A DNA stretch of 64,000 bases. Origin: Ruminococcus sp. (lineage in GTDB: Bacteria; Bacillota_A; Clostridia; Oscillospirales; Acutalibacteraceae). The DNA is taken from assembly GCA_017481395.1 (NCBI GenBank), contig JAFUPE010000073.1, positions 1-64,000 of the forward strand. The letters run 5' to 3'. Shown here one piece after another: positions 57,326 through 64,000 of the stretch; the stretch's first letter is position 1; every line of letters starts with the position of its first letter. A program made the translations under genes and the position numbers. The notes under the pieces are model-generated. The model saw nothing but the letters and a program-made list of their open reading frames with translations, was not told the origin of the DNA and ran no database searches.

Positions 57326-57622
57326 ATGAACAACGATTATTCACCTGACCTTATTACTCTTGTTGACGACGAGGGTACCGAGCATAACTTTGAAATTTTA
57401 GACACACTTGAATACGAGGACACCCTTTACTACGCCCTCTACCCTGTTTTTGACGACCCGAATGATGCACTTACCGACAGCGGCGAGTATTACATTATGG
57501 AAGTAATGGAAGAAGACGGCGAGCAGGAATTAGCCGAGGTAGAAGACGACGAGCTTGCTGATAAGCTGGCAGAAATCTTTGAAGAAAGATTTAACGATAT
57601 CTTTGCAGACGACGAAGAGTAA
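57326..57622 (+). CDS. DUF1292 domain-containing acidic protein
   Basis: 98 residues, strongly acidic (long Asp/Glu runs in the second half). The core ITLVDDEGTEHNFEILDTLEY and YYALYPVFDD matches DUF1292 (YrzB-like), a small cytosolic Firmicutes family of unknown function, often near the ruvX-mutS2-type region. AGGAG 8 nt before the ATG. Here it precedes a structured RNA and gpsA. Confidence 0.88.
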   Translation: MNNDYSPDLITLVDDEGTEHNFEILDTLEYEDTLYYALYPVFDDPNDALTDSGEYYIMEVMEEDGEQELAEVEDDELADKLAEIFEERFNDIFADDEE

Positions 57623-57638
57623 TCGCTTTAGAACCTTT

Positions 57639-57828
57639 CCTGCCTGATACGCATATGGTGCAAAAATAACCCTACAACCTTTAAATCGGGAGCTTTTCTC
57701 CGACGGCGGTGTGCAGACCTCCCTGCTTTTTGCAGGAAGAAGGGAGCCTAAAGCTTTCGGGCGGCACCCACCTGCTGACTTCGTAGGCAGGTTATATTTC
57801 GCACCTTACGGTCAGGCGGGTCTTTTTT
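57639..57828 (+). ncRNA. ssrS: Probable 6S RNA
   Basis: The 237-nt gap between DUF1292 and gpsA folds into a rod. The ends pair (cctgcctgat with gtcaggcggg, 10 bp; ggugc with gcacc) and U6 follows. The middle has a bulged bubble (5' strand with cgggagcttttctccg; 3' strand ccuaaagcuuucgggcggcaccc) and an apical stem cuccc / gggag enclosing cugc-uuuuu-gcag. A hairpin acctgc / gcaggt sits on the 3' side after cggcaccca. Length about 182 nt and this closing-stem, bubble, apical-stem plan fit 6S RNA, which binds sigma-A RNA polymerase. No cobalamin, FMN or T-box landmarks are present. Confidence 0.7.
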
Positions 57829-57859
57829 ACATATTAGCATTAGAATTGGAGATTTACTT

Positions 57860-58831
57860 ATGAAGGTATCTGTACTCGGATGCGGCCGTTGGGGCAGCTG
57901 TATTGCTTGGTATTTAGATAAAATCGGTCACGACGTGCTTTCGGGCGGACTTGCTGATGCACCTGAATTTATTCAGCTTAAAAGCACTATGCGTAACGAC
58001 TACCTTGAATACCCTGACAGTATTGAAGTAAGCAGTGACCTTAAATATTCTGTTGAGCGTGCTGAGGTTATTGTAATCTCGATTTCGGCACAGCATTTGA
58101 GAGAATATATGGCTGACATTTCAAAATACGACCTTAAAGGCAAAACCATTGTTCTTTGTATGAAAGGCATTGAGGTTTCTACAGGAAAAAGACTTAGCGA
58201 AGTTGTTAATGAATTTATTGATGCAAACGAAACAAACGTTGCCGTTTGGGTAGGTCCCGGTCATCCTCAGGACTACGTCAAGGGTGTACCTAACTGTATG
58301 GTAATCGACAGTGACAAGGACTTCGTTAAAGAAATGCTTGTTAACGAATTTTCGAGCTCGCTAATCAGAATGTACATCGGTACAGACCTTATCGGTAGTG
58401 AAATCGGTGCCGCGGCTAAAAATGTTATCGGCATTGTTGCAGGCCTTTTAGACGGTTTAGGATACCAGTCTTTAAAAGGCGCTTTGATGGCGAGAGGTGC
58501 CCATGAGATTTCAAGGCTCATCGGCAAAATGGGCGGTAATCCCCTGTCGGCTTACGGACTTTGTCATTTAGGTGACTACGAGGCAACTTTGTTCTCTAAA
58601 TGGAGCCACAACAGAATGTATGGCGAAGCTTACGTTAAGGGTAATAAATTCGAAAAGCTTGCCGAGGGCGTTATGACAACTAAGGCGTTAGTTAAGCTTT
58701 CACAGGAAAACGACGTAGATATGCCCATTGTAAAGGCTTGCTACAGCGTTCTTTTTGAAAACAAAATGGTCGAGGATGCTATTGATGAGCTTTTCGACCG
58801 TAAGGTTAAGAAAGAATTTATAATTAAATAA
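57860..58831 (+). CDS. gpsA: NAD(P)-dependent glycerol-3-phosphate dehydrogenase
   Basis: 323 residues. Rossmann loop VLGCGRWGSCIAWYL, then STMRNDYLEYPDSIEVSSDL, VCMKGIE-type strand, VWVGPGHPQDYVKG and the catalytic lysine segment EIGAAAKNVIGIVAG. The usual GPNFA of GpsA reads GPGHPQ here, a variant. Makes glycerol-3-phosphate for phospholipids, the substrate chain that also feeds PgsA. GGAG 8 nt before the ATG. Confidence 0.92.
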   Translation: MKVSVLGCGRWGSCIAWYLDKIGHDVLSGGLADAPEFIQLKSTMRNDYLEYPDSIEVSSDLKYSVERAEVIVISISAQHLREYMADISKYDLKGKTIVLCMKGIEVSTGKRLSEVVNEFIDANETNVAVWVGPGHPQDYVKGVPNCMVIDSDKDFVKEMLVNEFSSSLIRMYIGTDLIGSEIGAAAKNVIGIVAGLLDGLGYQSLKGALMARGAHEISRLIGKMGGNPLSAYGLCHLGDYEATLFSKWSHNRMYGEAYVKGNKFEKLAEGVMTTKALVKLSQENDVDMPIVKACYSVLFENKMVEDAIDELFDRKVKKEFIIK

Positions 58832-58846
58832 TCAATATAAAAAATC

Positions 58847-58877
58847 AAGCCTTCCGATTATTTCGGAAGGCTTTTCT
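58847..58877. terminator. Terminator between gpsA and argF
   Basis: 11-bp perfect stem (aagccttccga / tcggaaggctt) with a 5-nt loop; TTTTctctt on plus and a short T-rich tail (gattttttatatt) on minus, so it can stop both convergent transcripts. Confidence 0.88.
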
Positions 58878-58881
58878 CTTA

Positions 58882-59874
58882 TTAAATATCTGCAAGTGTT
58901 GCGGCGATAACCGCTTTGATTGTATGCATTCGGTTTTCAGCCTCTTTGAAGACAATAGACTTTTCGCTTTCGAAAACAGAGTCGGTAACCTCCAAGGCGT
59001 CAAGTCCGAATTTTTCGCCTACTTCTTTGCCTACTGTGGTTTCAAGGTTATGGAAAGCAGGCAAGCAATGCATAAACACTGTAGTTTCCTTAGCGTTTGA
59101 CATAAGTGTGTCGTTTACCTGATAAGGCAGAAGCTCGTCGATACGCTCTTTCCATACGTCTGTGGGCTCGCCCATAGATACCCATACGTCGGTATAAATA
59201 ACATCGGCATTTTCTACTGCCTTTTTAGGGTCAGTTTCAAAATTAAGCGTAGCACCTGTTTCCTTGGCGATAGCCTCGCACTCTGCAACAAGAGCTTTAT
59301 CGGGGAAGTATTTTTCGGGTGCACAGGCAGTAAAGTTAAGGCCCATTTTTGCACAGCCTACCATAAGGGAGTTGCCCATATTAAAGCGGCTATCACCCAT
59401 ATATACAAAGTTTATACCCTTAAGATAACCAAACTGTTCTTTGATAGTTAAGAAATCAGCAAGAATCTGAGTAGGATGAAACTCGTCGGTTAAGCCGTTG
59501 TATACAGGAACTCCCGAGTATTTTGAGAGAGATTCTACGGTTTCCTGCGAAAAGCCGCGGTACTCAATAGCATCATAAATGCCGCCTAAAACCCTTGCTG
59601 TGTCGGCGATGGACTCTTTCTTACCCATCTGAGAGCCTGTAGGGTCAAGATAAGTAACATTCATACCTAAATCATAAGCCGCAACCTCGAAGCTGCAACG
59701 TGTACGAGTACTGGTTTTTTCAAAAATCAGGGCAATATTTTTGCCCTCGCAAAGTCTATGTTTTGTGCCTGCTTTTTTCTCGGCTTTAAGCTTTGCAGAC
59801 AAATCTATAAGATATTCTATTTCATCAGGAGTAAAGTCAAGTAGCTTTAAAAAGCTTTTACCCTTAAGATTCAT
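58882..59874 (-). CDS. argF: Ornithine carbamoyltransferase
   Basis: 330 residues. Carbamoyl-phosphate motif [15 protein letters not shown] (about 51-65), ornithine-side HCLPAFHN and the characteristic [14 protein letters not shown]. Converts ornithine to citrulline. Last gene of the arg operon, 3 nt after argD. The SMG-loop sequence WVSMGE supports ornithine over aspartate as the substrate. Confidence 0.96.
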   Translation of the reverse strand: MNLKGKSFLKLLDFTPDEIEYLIDLSAKLKAEKKAGTKHRLCEGKNIALIFEKTSTRTRCSFEVAAYDLGMNVTYLDPTGSQMGKKESIADTARVLGGIYDAIEYRGFSQETVESLSKYSGVPVYNGLTDEFHPTQILADFLTIKEQFGYLKGINFVYMGDSRFNMGNSLMVGCAKMGLNFTACAPEKYFPDKALVAECEAIAKETGATLNFETDPKKAVENADVIYTDVWVSMGEPTDVWKERIDELLPYQVNDTLMSNAKETTVFMHCLPAFHNLETTVGKEVGEKFGLDALEVTDSVFESEKSIVFKEAENRMHTIKAVIAATLADI

Positions 59875-59877
59875 ATA

Positions 59878-61053
59878 TTACACACCTTTCGATATATAGA
59901 ATTTTAATATTTCAATTGCCTTTTTAAGGTCTTCCATAGGAATGTTGAGAGCAGGCAGAAGTCTGACTTTGTTCTTAGCTTTAATAACAAGAACACCTTC
60001 GCTCATACAATCTGCTATAATTTCGCCTGCGTCACGCTCAGTTTCGATACCAAGCATAAGCCCCATACCAGATATGCTCTTAACGCCTTTTGCGTCTTTA
60101 AGTTCATTAATAATATAGTCTGATTTTACGCGAACATCTGAGAGAAGTTTGTCGTCTATTCGCTCTAAAATATTAAGTGCACCTGCACAGGCTACAGGGT
60201 TGCCGCCAAAGGTAGAACCATGGTCGCCAGACTTCATAGCTTCTTCTACTTTTTTACTGAAAACTGTAGCACCAATGGGCAAACCGCCACCAAGACCCTT
60301 GGCAGTAGTAAAAATATCGGGAGTAAAGCCGTAGTTCATAAATGAGTAAAGCTCACCGGTTCTTCCGTTACCAGTCTGGACTTCGTCGCAAATTACAAGG
60401 AAACCATATTCTTTGGAAAGCTCCAAAATTTTATCTATAAATTCCTTTTCAAGAGGAAGCACGCCACCCTCACCCTGAACGCACTCGAACATTACCGCAA
60501 AGGGTTTAAGCTCTTTTACGTTCTTTTCCAAAGCTTCAACGTCATTGGCGGGGGTATGTGCAAAACCCTCTACTAAAGGCTTAAAATCCTTGTGGAAAAC
60601 ATCCTGGCCTGTGGCGGAAATTGTAGCAATTGTTCTGCCGTGGAAAGAATTTACCAGAGTAAGCATAACAGGATTAAGCTGGGGCAAATTTTCTGCGGCA
60701 TATTTTCTTGCGGCTTTGAGAGCACACTCGTTAGCCTCGGCACCACTGTTTGAGAAAAACACCTTGCTCATATTTGTTTTTTCACAAAGAGCTTTTGCAA
60801 GGTTTGCACAGGGAACGCTATAATATAAATTCGAGGTATGCTGCAACGTATTAAGCTGAGAAGTTACAGCGTTCGCCCATTCTTCGTCGGCAATGCCGAA
60901 AATATTAACAGCAATACCTGAGCCTAAGTCAATATATTCCTTACCCTCATCATCGTAAACCTTAGAGCCTTTGCCCTTTGTAAGAGTAATAGGAAACCGT
61001 GAGTATGTTCCCATTATATACTCACGGTCTAAAGCTTTAACATTCATAGTCAT
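59878..61053 (-). CDS. argD: Acetylornithine aminotransferase
   Basis: 391 residues, fold type I class III aminotransferase. YIDLGSGIAVNIFG, NSGAEANECALKAARKY, FHGRTIATISATGQ, FVICDEVQTGNGRTGELY and the PLP lysine in FTTAKGLGGGLPIGA. Converts acetylglutamate semialdehyde to acetylornithine. Start ATG 61053 follows GGAGG by 9 nt and overlaps the argB end by 17 nt. The arg context separates it from ornithine or GABA aminotransferases. Confidence 0.95.
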   Translation of the reverse strand: MTMNVKALDREYIMGTYSRFPITLTKGKGSKVYDDEGKEYIDLGSGIAVNIFGIADEEWANAVTSQLNTLQHTSNLYYSVPCANLAKALCEKTNMSKVFFSNSGAEANECALKAARKYAAENLPQLNPVMLTLVNSFHGRTIATISATGQDVFHKDFKPLVEGFAHTPANDVEALEKNVKELKPFAVMFECVQGEGGVLPLEKEFIDKILELSKEYGFLVICDEVQTGNGRTGELYSFMNYGFTPDIFTTAKGLGGGLPIGATVFSKKVEEAMKSGDHGSTFGGNPVACAGALNILERIDDKLLSDVRVKSDYIINELKDAKGVKSISGMGLMLGIETERDAGEIIADCMSEGVLVIKAKNKVRLLPALNIPMEDLKKAIEILKFYISKGV

Positions 61054-61921
61054 AATTAAAATCCTCCGCTACCATTGTGCCGGCGCCCTCGTCGGTAAGA
61101 GTTTCGATAAGAAGAGCGTGCTCTACCCTACCATCCATAATAATAACTCTGTTGACGCCCATGTCGATTGCTTCTAAACAGCATTGTACCTTAGGAATCA
61201 TACCGTCGGAGATTGTGCCGTCCTCAATAAGCTTGCGGATACCTACTGTGTCGATATGAGAGATAAGAGACGAGGGGTCGTTTTTATCTTTTAAGATACC
61301 TGCAATATCTGTCATGGTAATAAGTCGCTCGGCATTAAGCTTGCCTGCAATAAATGCAGCAGCTGTGTCGGCATTAATATTATAAACATTTCCCTGATTG
61401 TCGCAACCAACTGTTGAAACAACAGGAATGTAGCCTTTTTCCAATAAGTCGTTGATAGGTTCAACGTTAACATCGGTGATTTTGCCTACAAAGCCAAGTC
61501 TTTCATCCTTCATCTCAGCTTTAATCATCTGTCCGTCAATACCGGAAATACCCATAGCCTTGCCGCCTTTTGTTTCTAAAAGGTTAACGAGGCTTTTGTT
61601 GATTTTACCCGCAAGCACCATCTGTACAATTTCGGCAGTTTCCTTGTCGGTTACTCTTAGTCCATCTACCCACTGAGTTTCCTTACCAACTGCCTTTAAG
61701 GTATCGGTAATTTCGGGGCCGCCACCATGAACAAGCACAACCTTGATACCGATAAGCCAAAGAAGAACCAAATCCTGCATTACCTGCTGCTTAAGCTCTT
61801 CGCTGACCATAGCGTTACCGCCGTATTTAATAACGATTACCTTACCGTTATACATTCTTATGTAGGGTAATGACTGGGTTAAAACCTCAGCTCTGAGAGC
61901 ATTTGAAATTTCCATAGACAT
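61037..61921 (-). CDS. argB: Acetylglutamate kinase
   Basis: About 294 residues, amino acid kinase fold: VIVIKYGGNAMV, VLVHGGGPEITD, GVDGLRVTD-type segment (WVDGLRVTD) and NINADTAAAFIAGKL. Phosphorylates N-acetylglutamate. The N-terminal helix SNALRAEVLTQSLPYIRMY is that of arginine-sensitive hexameric enzymes, so feedback inhibition by arginine is plausible. AAAGGTG is 6 nt before ATG 61921; the open frame extends 9 nt more. Confidence 0.96.
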   Translation of the reverse strand: MSMEISNALRAEVLTQSLPYIRMYNGKVIVIKYGGNAMVSEELKQQVMQDLVLLWLIGIKVVLVHGGGPEITDTLKAVGKETQWVDGLRVTDKETAEIVQMVLAGKINKSLVNLLETKGGKAMGISGIDGQMIKAEMKDERLGFVGKITDVNVEPINDLLEKGYIPVVSTVGCDNQGNVYNINADTAAAFIAGKLNAERLITMTDIAGILKDKNDPSSLISHIDTVGIRKLIEDGTISDGMIPKVQCCLEAIDMGVNRVIIMDGRVEHALLIETLTDEGAGTMVAEDFNYDYEC

Positions 61922-61949
61922 TATAATCACCTTTAAAATAATACGTCAA

Positions 61950-63164
61950 TTATGTTCTGTAGTCACCGTTAATTTTTACGTAATCATAGGTTAAATCGCA
62001 ACCCCAAGCAGTAGAATTAAAATCACCGTTGTTGAGGTTTATAAGGATATCTATTTCATCCTCAAGAAGGACTTCCTTAGCGATTTCTTCGGAGAAAGGA
62101 ATACCCGCACCGTTTTTACAAACGTCAACCTGACCCTTGGCGGACTTAAAGCTTACGTCCACCTTAGTTACGTCAACGTCGGTTGTGCCGTAGCCGATAG
62201 CACAAAGCACACGACCCCAGTTGGCATCAGCACCAAACATTGCAGCTTTAAGAAGCGAAGAACAAATTACAGCCTTTGCGGCACTTTTTGCAGTAGAAAG
62301 TGACTGAGCACCCTCTACCCTACACTCTAAAAGCTTTGTGGCACCTTCACCGTCCGCGGCGATTGAGCGACACAGGTGAACTGTAACGGTATTTAGAGCT
62401 TTCATAAATGTATTGAAGGCTTCACTCTCAGCGGTAATCTCGGAATTTCCTGCCATACCGTTAGCAAGAACAGTTACCATATCGTTAGTGGATGTGTCAC
62501 CGTCAACGCTAATCATATTAAAGGTCTCGGTAATATCACTTGAAAGTGCCTTTTGAAGCATTTCGGCAGAAATAGCACAGTCAGTAGTAATAAACACAAG
62601 CATCGTAGCCATATTGGGGTGAATCATACCGCTGCCTTTAGCAATACCGCCGATTTTACACTCTACGCCGTCAACTTCAAAGCTTACGGCAATAGACTTA
62701 ACCTTAGTGTCGGTAGTCATAATAGCCTCGGCGGCGGCAAGGTTGCCCTCGACAGAAACACTATCGAAAAGTTCAGCCATACCGTTTTTGATAGGCTCGA
62801 TAGAAAGAGGCTCGCCGATAACACCTGTAGAAGCTACTACAACATCCTTGGCATCTATGCCTGTTGCCTCAGAAACGAGATTACACATTTCGGTCGCTAT
62901 CTCGATACCGTTAGCATTGCAAGTGTTGGCGTTACCGGAGTTGCAGATAACAGCCTGTGCAAAGCCATCGGAGATATTTGATTTAGTAACAGTTAAGGGA
63001 GCACCCTTAACAAGATTTGTTGTATATGTTGCAGCGGCAGTTGCCTTTTGCTCGGAAATAATGAGAGCAAGGTCACGTTTAGTGCGATTTTTACGGATAC
63101 CGCAATGGATACCACCTGCTTTAAAACCCTTAGCGGCACATACGCCGCCATCGATAATTTTCAT
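61950..63164 (-). CDS. argJ: Bifunctional ornithine acetyltransferase/N-acetylglutamate synthase
   Basis: 404 residues. The autocleavage site is in MIHPNMATMLVFITTD, where the Thr of ATML becomes the N-terminus of the beta chain. GGVCAAKGFKAGGIHCGI opens the protein, and the C-terminal NSTAWGCDLTYDYVKINGDYRT is typical. It recycles the acetyl group from acetylornithine to glutamate; many ArgJ also use acetyl-CoA. No argA is present. It lies 3 nt after argC. Confidence 0.96.
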   Translation of the reverse strand: MKIIDGGVCAAKGFKAGGIHCGIRKNRTKRDLALIISEQKATAAATYTTNLVKGAPLTVTKSNISDGFAQAVICNSGNANTCNANGIEIATEMCNLVSEATGIDAKDVVVASTGVIGEPLSIEPIKNGMAELFDSVSVEGNLAAAEAIMTTDTKVKSIAVSFEVDGVECKIGGIAKGSGMIHPNMATMLVFITTDCAISAEMLQKALSSDITETFNMISVDGDTSTNDMVTVLANGMAGNSEITAESEAFNTFMKALNTVTVHLCRSIAADGEGATKLLECRVEGAQSLSTAKSAAKAVICSSLLKAAMFGADANWGRVLCAIGYGTTDVDVTKVDVSFKSAKGQVDVCKNGAGIPFSEEIAKEVLLEDEIDILINLNNGDFNSTAWGCDLTYDYVKINGDYRT

Positions 63165-63167
63165 ATA

Positions 63168-64000
63168 TTACACTTCCTTAATTTCAAGACCATAGGTAGG
63201 CTCTAAACCAAGAGCAATATTCATGCACTCGATAGCCGCACCAGAGGCACCCTTGCCTAAGTTATCGTAAAGAGCAACAAGAAGAATTCTTTCATCATTG
63301 CCACATACAGTAACAGCCATATTATCTGCACCTGTTAAAAGGTTTGATGCAATAAAGCCACCATTGTCAAGTGTCTCTACAAACTTAACCATAGATGATG
63401 TGTAGAGCTCTTTATAAATTTTCTTAATGTCGTCTACGGTTGTTCCCTCTTTAAACTGAGAAATATTAAGGGGAACCGTTACCTGCATACCTGAATAGAA
63501 ATCAGCAACCACAGGTGAAAATACAGGAGTAACTTCAAGACCTGTATACTTAACCATTTCGGGTAAGTGCTTGTGGCACTGAGCTATACCATACTGACGC
63601 GGACTCGAAAGAGCATCTACCCTATCTTCGTTTTCATAATCAGCAATCATCTGTTTGCCGCCGCCAGAATAACCGGTTACAGAAAAAGCAGACAGCATAG
63701 TATCCTTACTGAGTAATCCTGCTTTAACAAGAGGATAAAGGAGCACAATAAAGCCCGAGGCGTGACAACCTGGAACAGCAATACGCTTTGAAGTTTTAAG
63801 GTTTTCGAAAAACTCCTCGGAAAGCTCAGCGAAGCCGTAAGCAAACTCGGGATTTGTACGGTGAGCTGTAGATGTGTCAATAATAACTGTGTTGGGATTT
63901 TCTACTAAAGACACAGACTCCTTAGCCGCCGCGTCAGGCAGACAAAGGAAAGCTATATCGGCACTATTAATAGCTTTTTTACGGGCATCCGGGTCTTTTC
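63168..64000 (-). CDS. argC: N-acetyl-gamma-glutamyl-phosphate reductase, 5' end outside window
   Basis: At least 277 codons; the frame is open through the right edge (ARKKAINSADIAFLCLPDAAA). The catalytic cysteine is in AVPGCHASGFIVL; SAFSVTGYSGGGKQMI and RQYGIAQCHKHLPEM follow. The short CLPDAA form and sequence context suggest the type 2 (about 310-residue) ArgC. Reduces acetylglutamyl phosphate to the semialdehyde. First visible gene of argCJBDF; its promoter and any arginine operator are outside. Confidence 0.93.
   Translation of the reverse strand, partial: KDPDARKKAINSADIAFLCLPDAAAKESVSLVENPNTVIIDTSTAHRTNPEFAYGFAELSEEFFENLKTSKRIAVPGCHASGFIVLLYPLVKAGLLSKDTMLSAFSVTGYSGGGKQMIADYENEDRVDALSSPRQYGIAQCHKHLPEMVKYTGLEVTPVFSPVVADFYSGMQVTVPLNISQFKEGTTVDDIKKIYKELYTSSMVKFVETLDNGGFIASNLLTGADNMAVTVCGNDERILLVALYDNLGKGASGAAIECMNIALGLEPTYGLEIKEV

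Noticed and set aside
57639..57828. Riboswitch (cobalamin, FMN) or SRP RNA before gpsA
   Set aside because: B12 box, FMN motifs and the SRP GGAA loop are missing; the molecule is closed end to end by pairing with its own U run.
62553..63195. Plus-strand open frames of 142 and 162 codons over argJ
   Set aside because: Antisense to conserved ArgJ; composition typical of shadow frames.

Overview
The window looks like chromosome of an anaerobic, endospore-forming Clostridia member of the Ruminococcus / Oscillospiraceae type. This rests on gene content, not on a database match: sporulation genes (spoIIGA-sigE, spoIIR, spmA-spmB, a SpoVAF/GerA-type protein), pyruvate formate-lyase with its activase, a V-type ATPase, AddAB instead of RecBCD, an ECF transporter module, and a secreted esterase carrying a dockerin and a CBM26-like starch-binding region. 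That last combination recalls amylosome-forming ruminococci such as R. bromii; the species is inference. No prophage, insertion sequence, CRISPR array, tRNA or rRNA was seen.

Layout. 1-595: 3' end of an independent phosphoglycerate mutase. 650-13320 (minus): a dense run ruvC-ruvA-ruvB-glmM-methyltransferase-ecfA1-ecfA2-ecfT-truA-DUF5711-cvpA-pgsA-Clp ATPase, with a good promoter only before ruvC. 13470-16616 (minus): pflB-pflA behind a promoter and a ZTP (pfl-motif) riboswitch with an intrinsic terminator. 16746-19220: SpoVAF-like gene facing spmA-spmB. 19265-22779: small units (AbrB-like regulator with a zinc ribbon, dCMP deaminase, lipoprotein, DUF2804 protein, LCP protein), including a very long hairpin between two convergent genes. 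22921-31488 (minus): complete nine-gene V-ATPase operon whose rotor subunit keeps the five Na+-ligand residues known from Enterococcus hirae NtpK.

31782-33345 (plus): spoIIGA-sigE behind a promoter with the unusual 22-bp spacer known from spoIIG of Bacillus, overlapped by a near-perfect Spo0A box. 33387-42578 (minus): nusB, a TsaD/Kae1 paralogue, xseA, dnaE (with an apparent frameshift near its 3' end), pfkA and a large MORN-repeat protein. 42711-54994 (minus): hypothetical gene, Lrp regulator, aminotransferase, ispE, spoIIR, addB, addA and the dockerin esterase. 55010-57137 (minus): sugar-phosphate transferase plus polymerase/ligase. 57326-58831 (plus): DUF1292 protein, a probable 6S RNA and gpsA. 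58882-64000 (minus): arginine operon argC-J-B-D-F, argC running off the window.

How parts fit together. SpoIIR, SpoIIGA and pro-SigE form one signalling chain between forespore and mother cell and all three are here, in two places. The pfl riboswitch links formate production to ZMP/ZTP, the alarm signal of formyl-folate shortage. ArgJ upstream of ArgB, with no argA, implies the cyclic acetyl pathway of ornithine synthesis. Observations most worth checking are the dnaE frameshift, the pfl riboswitch, the two 22-bp-spaced promoters with Spo0A boxes, the Na+ site in the V-ATPase, the dockerin esterase coupled to addA, and the uncharacterised MORN protein.
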